Notes under the pieces: model-generated
What the model saw: the letters and a program-made list of their open reading frames with translations, nothing else
What the model was told of the DNA's origin: nothing
Databases searched by the model: none
Program-made: the position numbers and the translations under genes
Part shown: positions 9,069 through 18,796 of the stretch, one piece after another
Numbering within the stretch: position 1 is the stretch's first letter
How the letters are laid out: every line of letters starts with the position of its first letter
Source: Paracoccaceae bacterium
Lineage (GTDB): Bacteria; Pseudomonadota; Alphaproteobacteria; Rhodobacterales; Rhodobacteraceae
NCBI GenBank assembly: GCA_020832445.1
Contig: JAFIEO010000032.1
Span: 1 to 64,000, forward strand
DNA length: 64,000 nt
Reading direction: 5' to 3'

Positions 9069-9641
9069 TTATTCGGCAGTTTCCCGCGCTTCTTGGTGGT
9101 CAAAACGCGGCTCGCGCGGGGGGCGCCCGACAACATCGCGCAGTTCATCCAGTTCGATGAAATTGTCAGCCTGACGGCGCAGTTCATCTGCAATCATCGG
9201 CGGCTGGCTGCGAATGGTTGACACAACAGAAACCCTGACACCCTGACGTTGCAGGCTTTCAACCAGCGGGCGAAAATCACCATCGCCTGAAAACAACACG
9301 GCATGGTCAAGGCGCGGGGCCAGTTCCATTGCATCCACGGCAAGTTCGATATCCATGTTGCCCTTGACCTTACGGCGCCCCATGGAATCGGTGTATTCCT
9401 TCGCAGCTTTTGTGACCATGCTGTAACCGTTATAGTTCAGCCAGTCGACAAGCGGGCGAATGGGCGAGTATTCGTCATTTTCAAGCAGCGCCGTGTAGTA
9501 AAACGCGCGCAGCAATTTGCCACGGCGCATGAATTCCTGCCGCAGAAGTTTGTAGTCTATGTCGAAACCAAGGGCTTTTCCGGCCGCATAAAGGTTCGAC
9601 CCATCGATGAAGAGCGCCAAGCGCTCATCTTTGTAAAACAT
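9069..9641 (-). CDS. NYN-domain (LabA/DUF88) PIN-like nuclease
   Basis: The 190-residue protein has the NYN/PIN-like fold signature: an acidic FIDGSNLY motif at residues 11-18, a central KGNMDIELAVDAME, and SGDGDFRPLVESLQRQG. The conserved aspartates of the metal site are all present. NYN proteins are predicted or shown to be RNases acting on RNA processing. It stands alone, convergent with ptsH and divergent from folK. The substrate is unknown. Confidence 0.88.
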   Translation of the reverse strand: MFYKDERLALFIDGSNLYAAGKALGFDIDYKLLRQEFMRRGKLLRAFYYTALLENDEYSPIRPLVDWLNYNGYSMVTKAAKEYTDSMGRRKVKGNMDIELAVDAMELAPRLDHAVLFSGDGDFRPLVESLQRQGVRVSVVSTIRSQPPMIADELRRQADNFIELDELRDVVGRPPREPRFDHQEARETAE

Positions 9642-9742
9642 GGTTTTACCTTTGTTTAATATAACCTATCACACCATGACTTTGGGAGAATACGCATGAC
9701 GGCTACGCCAAATATAAACTGTCCATCAAGGACCGTACATAC

Positions 9743-10333
9743 ATGTTAAATATCCTAAACGAGGCTGAGTTCAATCCGATCCTGATCGCGATGGGGTCAA
9801 ACCTGGCGGGGCATTCGGATAGTCCGGTTGCGCAATTGGACTATGCCATTCGAGAAATGCCAATTAATTCAATAAGAATAGTCGCAAAAAGCCGGTATTT
9901 TCGCACGCCCTGTTTCCCGGCCGGAGCAGGACCTGACTTTGTCAATAGCGCGATTGTGTGCGCATGTGATCTTGGCCCGCAGGCGATACTTGATATTTTG
10001 CACAGTATCGAAGAAGCCGCAGGACGGCAACGCAAAGCGCGATGGCAGGCGCGGGTTCTGGATCTGGATCTTCTTGCCATTGGCAACAGTGTTCTGCCTG
10101 ATCTGCCCACTTACCGCCATTGGGCAGATCTGTCGCTGGCGCGCCAGATGCACGACGCCCCACCCGAACTGATACTGCCGCATCCCCGATTGCAGGAGCG
10201 TGCTTTTGTTTTGCATCCGCTGATGGACATTGCACCTGACTGGGTGCATCCTGTAACAGGGCAAAGCGTTCGGTCCATGCATGCGGCGCTTGATCCGCAG
10301 GAATTGGCGCAGATCACGCCGATTTCGCGCTAA
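9743..10333 (+). CDS. folK: 2-amino-4-hydroxy-6-hydroxymethyldihydropteridine pyrophosphokinase
   Basis: The 196-residue enzyme transfers pyrophosphate from ATP to the pterin alcohol in folate synthesis. Family signatures are IAMGSNLAG near the N terminus, [15 protein letters not shown] with the catalytic acidic pair, and [18 protein letters not shown]. Length is slightly above the E. coli enzyme. It heads the folK-rpoZ-rsh string typical of Rhodobacteraceae. Confidence 0.93.
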   Translation: MLNILNEAEFNPILIAMGSNLAGHSDSPVAQLDYAIREMPINSIRIVAKSRYFRTPCFPAGAGPDFVNSAIVCACDLGPQAILDILHSIEEAAGRQRKARWQARVLDLDLLAIGNSVLPDLPTYRHWADLSLARQMHDAPPELILPHPRLQERAFVLHPLMDIAPDWVHPVTGQSVRSMHAALDPQELAQITPISR

Positions 10334-10430
10334 AACGCATGGAATTGTGACCTGCTGGCGCTTGCACTGGAATGATTCGCGCAGTATGCAGCAGGTTCTG
10401 GCCCACATATGTCTGAATTGGAGTCTGCTC

Positions 10431-10790
10431 ATGGCCCGCGTAACGGTAGAAGATTGCGTTGATAAAGTTCCCAACCGCTTCGAACTGGTCGCACTTGCGG
10501 CACATCGTGCGCGTGAAATCGCGGCGGGTGCGCCGATTACGGTTGAGCGTGACAATGACAAAAACCCTGTTGTGTCCCTGCGTGAAATCGCGGACGAGAC
10601 GCAATCTGCGGACGAATTGCGCGAGCGGCTGATCGAAAGCCTGCAAACGCAGATCGAAGTTGACCTGCCAGAAGATGACAACATGGCCCTGCTGATGGGC
10701 CGCGCAGAACAGGACAAGCCTGAAGAAGACAGCATGAGTGAAGAGCAAATGCTGCGCGCCCTTATGGAAGCGCAAGGTCAGGCAGGCTGA
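10431..10790 (+). CDS. rpoZ: RNA polymerase omega subunit
   Basis: The product is 119 residues from the internal ATG giving [20 protein letters not shown], the invariant omega N terminus. The reading frame is open for 50 more codons upstream, but that extension is not protein-like. Omega stabilises the polymerase core and forms part of a ppGpp site, which fits its place directly before rsh. The acidic C-terminal tail is typical. Confidence 0.96.
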   Translation: MARVTVEDCVDKVPNRFELVALAAHRAREIAAGAPITVERDNDKNPVVSLREIADETQSADELRERLIESLQTQIEVDLPEDDNMALLMGRAEQDKPEEDSMSEEQMLRALMEAQGQAG

Positions 10791-10866
10791 ATGTCGCGTG
10801 GCCGGCGGGTTTCCTGCCCGTCGGTTCAATCTGGAATGATACGCTTTCGGGGAAGGTCCTACGCGC

Positions 10867-12984
10867 GTGATCACATTTGCTGATCTGATCGCACTGGTGC
10901 GCAATTATAACCCGAAAACGGATGAGGATCTTATTCGGCGCGCCTGGGAGTATGGCGAGGCGATGCATGAAGGGCAGTTCCGCCATTCGGGCGAGCCATA
11001 CTTCACCCATCCGGTTGCAGTTGCTGCATTGCTGACAGAAATGCGCCTTGATGATGCAACCATCATCACGGCGCTTTTGCATGACACCATAGAAGATACG
11101 AAATCAACCTATTCAGAGGTTGCGCAGATCTTCGGCGAGGAAATCGCCGAGCTGGTCGATGGCGTGACCAAGCTGACCAATCTGCAAATTTCATCATCTG
11201 AAGCCAAGCAGGCCGAGAATATACGCAAGCTGTTGATCGCCATGTCGCGCGATCTGCGTGTCATTTTGGTGAAACTGGCGGACCGGCTGCACAATATGCG
11301 CACGATCCGGTCAATGAAATCCGAAAAACAGGCCCAGAAAGCCCGCGAAACCATGGATATCTATGCACCGCTTGCCGGTCGTATGGGTATGCAATGGATG
11401 CGCGAAGAACTGGAAGACCTTGCTTTTCGCGTGCTGAACCCCGAGGCACGAAATTCCATCCTGCGCCGTTTCATCACGCTGCAACGCGAAGCGGGTGACG
11501 TTTTGCACCGCATCAGCGGCGATATCCGCACCGAACTGGAACGTGCCGATATTGATGCCGTTGTGTTCGGGCGCGCCAAGAAACCCTATTCGATCTGGCG
11601 CAAGATGCAGGAAAAGGAACTGGCATTTTCGCGCCTGTCCGACATCTATGGGTTTCGCATCATCACCGACTCGGTTGATGAATGCTACAAGGTGCTGGGG
11701 TTGATGCATGGCCGCTGGCGCGCGGTTCCGGGGCGGTTCAAGGATTACATCAGCCAGCCCAAATCCAACGGCTACAGGTCCATTCATACAACCGTGTCGG
11801 GACGCGATGGCAAGCGTGTGGAAATCCAGATACGCACCCGTGAAATGCACGAGGTGGCTGAAGCGGGTGTTGCCGCGCATTGGGCGTATCGTGACGGCCA
11901 GCGCACCGTGAACCCGTTTGCGGTCGATCCGGCAAAATGGATTGCGACCCTGACCGAAGGGTTGGAATCGGAAGAAGATCACGATGCGTTTCTGGAACAT
12001 GTCAAACTGGAAATGTATTCAGATCAGGCGTTTTGTTTTACGCCCAAGGGCGATGTGATCCAGTTGCCGCGTGGTGCCACGCCACTGGATTTCGCCTATG
12101 CCATTCACACCCGTATCGGCAATAGCTGCGTATCCGCCAAGGTGGACGGGCTGCGCGTGCCGTTATGGACGCGGCTGCGCAACGGACAATCGGTCGAGAT
12201 TATCACCGCCGAAGGGCAGCGCCCGCAGGCCAGCTGGATTGATATTGCCGCGACAGGACGCGCCAAGGCCGCCATTCGCCGGTCACTGCGCGATGAGGAT
12301 CGCGCGCGGTTCATGCGCTTGGGCACAGAATTGCTGCGCGCCGCGTTCGAGAATGCCAACCGCGAAATGAGCAACAAGGCGCTTGCCACTGCATCCAAGA
12401 TACTGGGCATTCCCGATGCGGAAGAATTGCGCGCCCGCGTCGGTGCCGCCGAGATAAGCGCCAGACGGGTGGTGGCGGTGTTGTATCCTGACGGGGTGTC
12501 GGACACGCCGCAGGTGGATGCATCGCGCCCGGTCCTTGGTCTGAACGCGGACCAGTCCTTTCGCCGTGCCGCATGCTGCCAACCCCTGCCGGGGGAACGT
12601 ATCGTTGGCATTACCTATCGCGGCAAAGGGGTTGTGGCCCATGCCATGGATTGTGACGCCCTTGCCGAATTCGAGGACCAGCCCGACCGCTGGATTGATC
12701 TGCGTTGGCAAGATGGCACGCACCCGCCGGTTTATTCTGCTACACTGGATCTTACGATTTCAAACGATTCAGGGGTTCTGGGTCGCGTATGCAGCTTGAT
12801 TGGCGAGCATAAGGCGAATATCTCGGATTTACGCTTTGTGGATCGAAAGCCGGATTTCTATCGTCTTATGGTCGAGGCCGAGATGCGCGGGGTTGCGCAT
12901 CTGCATGAGGTGATGACTGCGCTGGAAGCTGAAACATCTGTGGCGCAAATTATCCGGACCCGCGATCCGTCCTTGCGCCCATAG
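10867..12984 (+). CDS. rsh: Bifunctional (p)ppGpp synthetase/hydrolase
   Basis: This 705-residue RelA/SpoT homologue has an HD hydrolase domain (H72-D73 and E76-D77 in LLHDTIEDT), a synthetase domain (KKPYSIWRKMQEK, DIYGFRIITDS), the RFKDYISQPKSNGYRS segment whose RxKD type marks bifunctional enzymes, a TGS domain near residues 385-445, and a C-terminal ACT domain (LTISNDSGVLGRVCSLIGEH). It makes and degrades the stringent alarmone. It starts with GTG. It is the only Rsh in the window. Confidence 0.96.
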   Translation: MITFADLIALVRNYNPKTDEDLIRRAWEYGEAMHEGQFRHSGEPYFTHPVAVAALLTEMRLDDATIITALLHDTIEDTKSTYSEVAQIFGEEIAELVDGVTKLTNLQISSSEAKQAENIRKLLIAMSRDLRVILVKLADRLHNMRTIRSMKSEKQAQKARETMDIYAPLAGRMGMQWMREELEDLAFRVLNPEARNSILRRFITLQREAGDVLHRISGDIRTELERADIDAVVFGRAKKPYSIWRKMQEKELAFSRLSDIYGFRIITDSVDECYKVLGLMHGRWRAVPGRFKDYISQPKSNGYRSIHTTVSGRDGKRVEIQIRTREMHEVAEAGVAAHWAYRDGQRTVNPFAVDPAKWIATLTEGLESEEDHDAFLEHVKLEMYSDQAFCFTPKGDVIQLPRGATPLDFAYAIHTRIGNSCVSAKVDGLRVPLWTRLRNGQSVEIITAEGQRPQASWIDIAATGRAKAAIRRSLRDEDRARFMRLGTELLRAAFENANREMSNKALATASKILGIPDAEELRARVGAAEISARRVVAVLYPDGVSDTPQVDASRPVLGLNADQSFRRAACCQPLPGERIVGITYRGKGVVAHAMDCDALAEFEDQPDRWIDLRWQDGTHPPVYSATLDLTISNDSGVLGRVCSLIGEHKANISDLRFVDRKPDFYRLMVEAEMRGVAHLHEVMTALEAETSVAQIIRTRDPSLRP

Positions 12985-13024
12985 CTGACCTGTTCGGGTC
13001 AGGTTGAATGAAGGTCTGTCGCCG

Positions 13025-13654
13025 GTGGTGTTCAAACGACGTAATCCTAGGAACTTTCGCCAAAGACTGGTGAATTTCTTTATCCCCGGTGGGGGGTGGG
13101 GGCGCTCGGCCAGCTATGTAATGCACCGGTTGCGCCGCTTGCCCGACAGCCCTGAACGGATTGCGCGCGGTATTGCCGCCGGGGTCGCGGTAAGTTGCAC
13201 ACCCCTGTTCGGAATGCATTTCGTGGCATCGGCCCTTCTTGCCTGGGCCTTGCGCGGAAATATACTTGCGTCGCTTCTGGCAACATTTTTTGGCAACCCT
13301 TTCACTTTTCCGATCATCGCAATGTCTGCGCTTGAATTGGGCAGCTTCCTTCTGGGGGTAGAAAACACACTGATCGGCAAGCACGCAATCCGCGCCTTTG
13401 GGGCTGTGTGGCAAGAATTGTGGCGCAACAGCATATCCATTTTCACATCAGAACCGGTCAGCTGGCAGAACATGGCGCATTTCGGCTGGGATGTGTTTGC
13501 ACCCTATATGCTGGGTGGCACGCTGATAGGGGTCGTATGCGGCGTGCCGGCCTATTTTCTGTCCCTTCCGCTGATCCGCGCCTATCGCAATCGCCGGATG
13601 AAGAAGATACAGGAACGGTTTGAACAGGCACGAAAAAATGATCAGGCACGGTGA
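13025..13654 (+). CDS. DUF2062 membrane protein
   Basis: About 209 residues with three or four hydrophobic segments and the DUF2062 hallmark FFGNPFTFPIIAMSALELGSF without its edges. Start choice is uncertain: a TTG seven codons upstream is in frame, but the GTG beginning VVFKRRNPRNF fits homologues better. The family is conserved after rsh in Rhodobacteraceae and has no settled function. Its C terminus is highly basic and probably cytoplasmic. Confidence 0.85.
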   Translation: MVFKRRNPRNFRQRLVNFFIPGGGWGRSASYVMHRLRRLPDSPERIARGIAAGVAVSCTPLFGMHFVASALLAWALRGNILASLLATFFGNPFTFPIIAMSALELGSFLLGVENTLIGKHAIRAFGAVWQELWRNSISIFTSEPVSWQNMAHFGWDVFAPYMLGGTLIGVVCGVPAYFLSLPLIRAYRNRRMKKIQERFEQARKNDQAR

Positions 13655-13741
13655 ATGCCATGCAGGGTCATTGAGTTTGGCGTGTTCTAGCCTATTGTAT
13701 AGCGCTTACATGGTCAGATCACAGCGGATGCGGGGATCAAT

Positions 13742-14497
13742 ATGAACGGACGAACAGACCAACCTTTGCGGCTTGGGGTAAATATTGACCATGTGGCGAC
13801 CTTGCGCAATGCACGCGGCGGGCGCGATCCTGATCCGGCGCGCGCGGCGCAACTGGCACAGCAGGCGGGCGCTGACGGGATTACGCTGCATCTGCGTGAA
13901 GATCGCCGCCATATCGTGGATGCAGATCTTTCTGCCGTGATGGCGGCCGTGACCCTGCCCATAAATCTGGAAATGGCCGCAACCGCCGAAATGCAAGCCA
14001 TCGCGGTCAAGTATCGGCCACATGCTGTCTGTCTTGTTCCTGAACGACGCGAGGAACGGACGACCGAAGGTGGCCTTGAAGTGGCGGGCGACGATAATCG
14101 CCTGCGTGACTATATCGCGCCCTTGCGCGAGGCCGGCGCCCGGGTGTCACTATTCATCGCGCCCGATGAGGCGCAGGTCGAGGCCGCAGCCCGTGTGGGG
14201 GCGCAGATTGTCGAATTGCATGTGGGCGCATACGCGGAGCATTGCGCAAACGGCCAGAGCGCAGAATGCGATGCCGAGTTGCGCCGTTTGTTTTCGGCTG
14301 CCGCATTCGCCCATGAAATCGGGCTGGAGGTTCACGCCGGACACGGGTTGAATTTCAACAATGTCGGGCCAATTGCCGCAATCCCGGAGGTGGTGGAACT
14401 GAATATAGGGCATTTCCTGATCGGAGAGGCGGTGTTCATCGGATTGGATGCGGCGATCCGCGAAATGCGCAGGCAGATGACTTTGGCGCGGATGTAA
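13742..14497 (+). CDS. pdxJ: Pyridoxine 5'-phosphate synthase
   Basis: The 251-residue TIM-barrel enzyme condenses 1-deoxyxylulose 5-phosphate with 3-amino-2-oxopropyl phosphate to give pyridoxine phosphate. The diagnostic N-terminal segment [17 protein letters not shown], the HLREDRRHI loop and the phosphate-binding AGHGLNFNN are all present. It is followed seven bases later by acpS, a conserved pairing. Confidence 0.97.
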   Translation: MNGRTDQPLRLGVNIDHVATLRNARGGRDPDPARAAQLAQQAGADGITLHLREDRRHIVDADLSAVMAAVTLPINLEMAATAEMQAIAVKYRPHAVCLVPERREERTTEGGLEVAGDDNRLRDYIAPLREAGARVSLFIAPDEAQVEAAARVGAQIVELHVGAYAEHCANGQSAECDAELRRLFSAAAFAHEIGLEVHAGHGLNFNNVGPIAAIPEVVELNIGHFLIGEAVFIGLDAAIREMRRQMTLARM

Positions 14498-14504
14498 TGC
14501 CTTG

Positions 14505-14918
14505 ATGATTTTGGGCGTTGGAACCGATCTGGCCAATATCGACCGCATCGCAGGAACATTGAAGCGGTTTGGCGATCGGTTTCGCAACCGTGTCTTCACG
14601 CAGGAAGAACTTGCGCGCGCGCAGCGCCGCGGGGATGATGTTGCGACATATGCCAAGCGCTGGGCCGCGAAAGAAGCCTGTTCCAAGGCGCTGGGCACCG
14701 GCCTTGCAATGGGCATTTCATGGCGTGACATGTGGGTAACCAACTTAAGCGGCGGACAGCCCGTGATGCATGTGTCCGGCTGGGCGGAAAAGCGGTTGGC
14801 ACAGATGACCCCGTCCGGGTATGAAGCCGTGATTCATGTCAGCCTGACGGATGATCACCCATGGGCGCAGGCTTTCGTCGTGATAGAGGCGCGTTGCCTG
14901 CGCGACACTGACGCATGA
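14505..14918 (+). CDS. acpS: Holo-acyl-carrier-protein synthase
   Basis: The 137-residue enzyme moves 4'-phosphopantetheine from CoA to a serine of acyl carrier proteins. The two magnesium-binding motifs are visible: [12 protein letters not shown] near the start and [17 protein letters not shown]. The ATG is preferred over a TTG one codon earlier. In relatives the next genes are lepB, rnc, era and recO; here recO follows directly on the opposite strand. Confidence 0.95.
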   Translation: MILGVGTDLANIDRIAGTLKRFGDRFRNRVFTQEELARAQRRGDDVATYAKRWAAKEACSKALGTGLAMGISWRDMWVTNLSGGQPVMHVSGWAEKRLAQMTPSGYEAVIHVSLTDDHPWAQAFVVIEARCLRDTDA

Positions 14919-14954
14919 GTGTCAGACAGGCCGGGGCATGTTGCCGCTGGCCCA

Positions 14955-15665
14955 TCAATCCAGTGCCGAAACAAACCGCGCGCGGGCTTCTGGCAGGCGC
15001 TGGTTGACAGCATGGGCCAGCCGGTGGCTTAGGAAATACCCGCTGATTGCCAGCGCCTGGGCCAGATCGGTCGCATCAAGCGGGCCACCATTCAGCAATG
15101 CAGCAGGCAGGGGCAACAAACGTGCTGCGTATTCACCCGCCCCTTCGATGGTGACCGCGCGGCCCGTGCGTGGACTGACATAGGCCAGCCCCTGCTGTGC
15201 GCCGGTCACCGCGCAACGGTCCAGATCCAGCCCGAAACCCGTATCTTCCAGAAGATGCAGTTCCCAAAGAACATAGGCATGCAGCCAGCCCGGTTGACCC
15301 AACGCGTCCAGCAGCGCAACCGTTGCGGAATACAGGCCGGGATAGGGCGCGCGCTCGGGCAGGGCGAAGCGGCATAGCGCGCACACCGATCCCAATGCCA
15401 GCAGGGCCAGACGGTCGCCCATGATATGGGCCGCACGGGGTTGCAACAATTCGACCGTGAAATTCCCCATCTGGTCTTCAAGCCTTGCACGCCAATGCAC
15501 ATCCAGCTGCGCGCCCTGTTGCAGCACCGGGGCCATCTTGCGCGATGCACCCCCGCGCACAGCACCCGAATGGCGTCCGTGCAATGCGGTGAACACCTCT
15601 GTCAGGGCCGTCGCCTCGCCATGCTTGCGAACGCTTAACAATATGCCTTGATCTCGCCAGTCCAT
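14955..15665 (-). CDS. recO: DNA repair protein RecO
   Basis: The 236-residue protein has an N-terminal OB fold (MDWRDQGILLSVRKHGE) and an alpha-helical C-terminal domain (LLPLPAALL near the end). RecO loads RecA on SSB-coated single strands with RecR. The internal ATG is used because the 17 preceding residues do not match the family. The gene is convergent with acpS at 36 bp, which is not the usual collinear order and suggests a rearrangement here. Confidence 0.9.
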   Translation of the reverse strand: MDWRDQGILLSVRKHGEATALTEVFTALHGRHSGAVRGGASRKMAPVLQQGAQLDVHWRARLEDQMGNFTVELLQPRAAHIMGDRLALLALGSVCALCRFALPERAPYPGLYSATVALLDALGQPGWLHAYVLWELHLLEDTGFGLDLDRCAVTGAQQGLAYVSPRTGRAVTIEGAGEYAARLLPLPAALLNGGPLDATDLAQALAISGYFLSHRLAHAVNQRLPEARARFVSALD

Positions 15666-15770
15666 GATGCCAAGCCTTGCCCCGTTGCGCCGGTTTGGGC
15701 AAGTGGTATTCAACACCTGATGCCCCCTTACCCAGCCCCATCACGACAGGTCGGTCAGGAGCAGTCAGTT

Positions 15771-16397
15771 TTGGAAATAGATCCGAAATACCGCATTATT
15801 GCGGGGATGATTGGTGGTATTGCCGTGGCGGCCCTGGTCGCGCATATGACGCTGCGCATGGGCAGTGGCGGCATTCTTGCGGCGCTGTGGCGTTCGGGCG
15901 GGTATTTCACCATCCTGACCAATGCGCTGACTGCGGTGACATTCGTGACCATCGCCATCAGCGGGCGGCGGCTGTCCTTTGGCTGGATGAGCATGCTGAC
16001 CCTGTCCATGATTATGGTGGCGCTGGTCTATCACATCATGCTGGCGCATTTGTTCAATCCCAACGGGTTGCGCTGGTGGACCGATCAGGCGTTTCATACG
16101 GTTTTGCCTGCCGCAGTGCTGTGGTTCTGGTTGATGGAGGTGACGCGCGTTGACCCGCGCGGCGGTGCGCGCCCGCTGTCATGGGTTATATGGCCCGCGT
16201 GTTATGGTGCCTATGCGCTGTTGCGTGGCGCGCTTACGGGGTGGTATCCCTATCCGTTTTTGAATGTGGCGCGGTTGGGCTGGGACGGGGTGCTGCCCAA
16301 TCTTGCGGGAATTACGGTTGCGTTCGTTATTCTGGCCTATGTCATGAACTATATCGGCCAGCGGATGCCGCCCCGCGATCAGCGCGATGTCAGATAG
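15771..16397 (+). CDS. Pr6Pr family integral membrane protein
   Basis: About 208 residues with six predicted membrane segments. Histidines in VYHIMLAHLFNP and WTDQAFHTVLP, together with CYGAYALLRGALTGWYPYPFL without its edges, match the Pr6Pr (FAR-17a/AIG1-like) family, whose role in bacteria is unknown. The TTG start with AGGAG nine bases upstream is preferred. An ATG 17 codons earlier has no ribosome site but cannot be excluded. The 3' end overlaps the convergent glk gene by 19 bp. Confidence 0.75.
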   Translation: MEIDPKYRIIAGMIGGIAVAALVAHMTLRMGSGGILAALWRSGGYFTILTNALTAVTFVTIAISGRRLSFGWMSMLTLSMIMVALVYHIMLAHLFNPNGLRWWTDQAFHTVLPAAVLWFWLMEVTRVDPRGGARPLSWVIWPACYGAYALLRGALTGWYPYPFLNVARLGWDGVLPNLAGITVAFVILAYVMNYIGQRMPPRDQRDVR

Positions 16398-17347
16398 GCG
16401 GCACATCCTGCAAGTGCGGCATAGTCATCTTCGACCATCGCCACGGGAAAGCGCTGCACCAGTGCCGACATGCGCCCCATATCGGTAAAGGCGGCTTCAA
16501 ACCCGAACTGGTCCAGCCAGGGGGTGAACGCCCGCGCCACGCCACCAATCAGGTAAATGCCCGCATAGGGCAGGGTGACAAGCGCAAGGCTGGCCACGGT
16601 CTGCCCCAAAAGCCGTACATAGTGACGCCCGACACTTTGGGCCAGCGTGCAGCCCGTCTCCATTGCGGCAAGTATTGCGGCCGCATCCTTGCCGCCCGCC
16701 ACGCCTGTTTGTTCGGCATGAAAGCTATACAACCGCTCCAGCCCCGCACCTGCCAGAACATCCTCGACCGAGGCTATGCCGCGCCGTGCAACCAGCCAGT
16801 CGGCCAGATTGTAATCATCCTGCCCGCGCAGCGGCAGATGTATGTGGCCGGATTCTGACGCGGGCACAACGCACTGCCCCGCGCTGGTGGTGAAAACGGG
16901 CGCTGCATTTACGCCGGTTCCAAGCCCGATCACCAGGCGTGTGTTCCCTTCGCGCTGGCCATGCCGGATTGTGCGCAGATGGCTTGCGGGCAATCCGCCC
17001 ACAGCATACCCTTGGGCTTGCAGGTCGTTCAGAAAGTGCACATGGGCAATGCGATTGTCGCGCGCAATTTCGCGTGCATCGGCCTTCCAGCCCAGATTGG
17101 TCATTTCGGCCTGATCGCCATGGATGATCCCCGCCAGTGCGAAGGCCGCCTTTTCAGGCTGCTCATCCTGATGGGACAGATATTGCGATACGATTTCCCC
17201 AAGCTCTGAATACTCGGCATTTCTGAAGCGGGTTGTGCTGCCGGAGACCAGATCGCGCCCGCGCGCAAGTGCCATTCTGGTATTGGTGCCGCCAATGTCG
17301 GCAACCAGAACAAGCGGTGCAGGTGTCGTGCCAAGTGGTGCAGTCAT
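16379..17347 (-). CDS. glk: Glucokinase
   Basis: The 322-residue ROK/glucokinase-type enzyme phosphorylates glucose released from alpha-glucosides. It has the ATP phosphate motif ADIGGTNTRMAL, the catalytic aspartate in FLNDLQAQGYAV, the GLGTGVNAAPV loop, and the sugar-binding glutamate in ASESGHIHLP. Its position beside aglR and the agl operon explains its role: it turns AglA product into glucose 6-phosphate. It is transcribed in the same direction as aglR. Confidence 0.93.
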   Translation of the reverse strand: MTAPLGTTPAPLVLVADIGGTNTRMALARGRDLVSGSTTRFRNAEYSELGEIVSQYLSHQDEQPEKAAFALAGIIHGDQAEMTNLGWKADAREIARDNRIAHVHFLNDLQAQGYAVGGLPASHLRTIRHGQREGNTRLVIGLGTGVNAAPVFTTSAGQCVVPASESGHIHLPLRGQDDYNLADWLVARRGIASVEDVLAGAGLERLYSFHAEQTGVAGGKDAAAILAAMETGCTLAQSVGRHYVRLLGQTVASLALVTLPYAGIYLIGGVARAFTPWLDQFGFEAAFTDMGRMSALVQRFPVAMVEDDYAALAGCAAYLTSR

Positions 17348-17365
17348 GGATCTGTCTTCTTCAGG

Positions 17366-17566
17366 TCAGGATGGTGGCGTCGTGCGCGTGATAGGACGCT
17401 TCGGGCAGGCGCTGCAAGGTCTTAACGCCGCCGCCATGATCAACAGCGCGGTGTTTCGCGGGCCACGCATGAAATATGGACCCTTGGCATGCACGGCGGG
17501 AATCCCCGTCTGCGCAAGCCACGCTGTTGCTGCGCCATGGTGTATCTGGGGTGGTGCAGTGTTCAT
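17366..17566 (-). CDS. Possible 66-residue ORF between aglR and glk
   Basis: This small frame starts on an ATGA overlap with the aglR stop and ends 18 bp before the glk start. The sequence (for example AWLAQTGIPAVHAKGPYFM) matches nothing I recognise. The tight ATGA coupling argues for translation. Against it, the ORF is short and has no obvious domain. It could also be the worn remnant of a gene once in the aglR-glk string. Confidence 0.3.
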   Translation of the reverse strand: MNTAPPQIHHGAATAWLAQTGIPAVHAKGPYFMRGPRNTALLIMAAALRPCSACPKRPITRTTPPS

Positions 17567-18594
17567 TGTGGCGCGGGGCCTGTGCTTTCCCCGACAATCA
17601 GCGTGGTTTCCATCAGGCAGGTCAATGGCGGCTGCTTGGGGGCATCAATCAGCTGTAACAGCATTTCGGCGGCTTTGCGGCCAGCGTCGCGCACTGATGA
17701 CCGTGTTGCCGTAAACAGCGGCAGTCCGTCGCCATTTGGCAGGTAGGACAGGTCATCATCATGTGTGATAACCGACACATCCCGCCCCATGCGGACGCCT
17801 TGATCGACCAAGGCCCGCCGCAGCCCGTAGGCCACCAGCATGGACGAAGACAAAAACGCTGTGGGCGGGTCGGGCAGGCGCATCAGTTCGGTGGCGGCGC
17901 GGTGGCCGAACACTTCTGTCATTTCGGCCTGTCGCATCAGGACAGGGTCAGCGCTGATGCCTGCATCCTTTAGCGCCTGAAGATATCCGGTGCGGCGGCG
18001 CATGGCGAAATCCATGTTTTCCAGACCATTGACCAGCGCGATCCTGCGATGGCCCAGTTGCAGCAGAAATTCGGTGGCCCGCCGGAAGGACCGGTTGTTG
18101 TTGATATCCAGCCACGAATAGGGCGCAGTCACCCCGCTGGAGCGTCCATGAACCACAAAGGGCACGCCCAGCTGTGTCAACAGGGCAATGCGCGGATCAT
18201 TCAGTTTGGGGCCATGCACGATCAAGCCATCGACTGCGCCGCGCGCAATCATGTTGCGGTATGCCTGTTCTTCCTGCGCATCGGGAACCATGCTCAGCAC
18301 CATTTCATAATCTGCGCGGGAATAGGCCTCGCCCGCGCCGGCGATGAAATCGGCAAATACGGGGTTTACGATTTCATGACTGGCAGACAGCGGAATCACA
18401 TGCCCGATTGCATGTGTGCGCCCCGTCGCCAGACTTCTGGCGCGTGTGTTGGGGTGGTAATTTGCGTGCTCGGCCGCGTCGCGCACACGTTTGCGGGTTT
18501 TGGCGTTCACTTCCGGATACCCGTTCAGCGCGCGTGAAACCGTTGTCGGCGAAAGTTTCAAAGAGGCCGCAAGTTCTTTCAGTGTGATGCCCAT
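17563..18594 (-). CDS. aglR: LacI-family transcriptional regulator of the alpha-glucoside operon
   Basis: The 343-residue protein begins with a LacI helix-turn-helix (LKELAASLKLSPTTVSRALN, residues 5-24) and continues with a sugar-binding periplasmic-type domain. It is divergent from aglE, and the shared 272-bp interval holds two inverted repeats typical of LacI operators. AglR is expected to repress aglEFGAK until an alpha-glucoside is bound. Assignment rests on family plus context. Confidence 0.88.
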   Translation of the reverse strand: MGITLKELAASLKLSPTTVSRALNGYPEVNAKTRKRVRDAAEHANYHPNTRARSLATGRTHAIGHVIPLSASHEIVNPVFADFIAGAGEAYSRADYEMVLSMVPDAQEEQAYRNMIARGAVDGLIVHGPKLNDPRIALLTQLGVPFVVHGRSSGVTAPYSWLDINNNRSFRRATEFLLQLGHRRIALVNGLENMDFAMRRRTGYLQALKDAGISADPVLMRQAEMTEVFGHRAATELMRLPDPPTAFLSSSMLVAYGLRRALVDQGVRMGRDVSVITHDDDLSYLPNGDGLPLFTATRSSVRDAGRKAAEMLLQLIDAPKQPPLTCLMETTLIVGESTGPAPQ

Positions 18595-18766
18595 TGTTTA
18601 GTCAAACCGCCTTGAATGTTTGAATGCAGTATGCGCAAAAAATGACTCTTGGAAAGTGGAAAATCCTGTTCATGCAATGCTGCAAGTCCAAAGCAAGCTA
18701 ATAAAAAAAGGTTATTTGATACATAGATGATTGACTTGCCCAATATGATCGGCAAATGTCCGGATA

Positions 18767-18782
18767 TCCAAAGCGTTTTGGA
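18767..18782. promoter_or_regulatory. Candidate AglR operator O1
   Basis: TCCAAAGCGTTTTGGA is a 16-bp inverted repeat with a central CG, the classic LacI-family form; seven of eight half-site positions match. It lies 84 bp before the aglE start codon, between aglR and aglE. Binding by AglR is inference. Confidence 0.55.
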
Positions 18783-18796
18783 AAACTGATTCCAAA
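18777..18796. promoter_or_regulatory. Candidate second operator overlapping O1
   Basis: Arms TTTGGAA and TTCCAAA form a perfect 7-bp inverted repeat around a six-base spacer. The left arm is shared with O1, so the two sites could not both be filled independently. Two more perfect palindromes follow toward aglE: TGCTGATCAGCA at 18806-18817 and TTGTGCACAA at 18830-18839. Confidence 0.45.
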
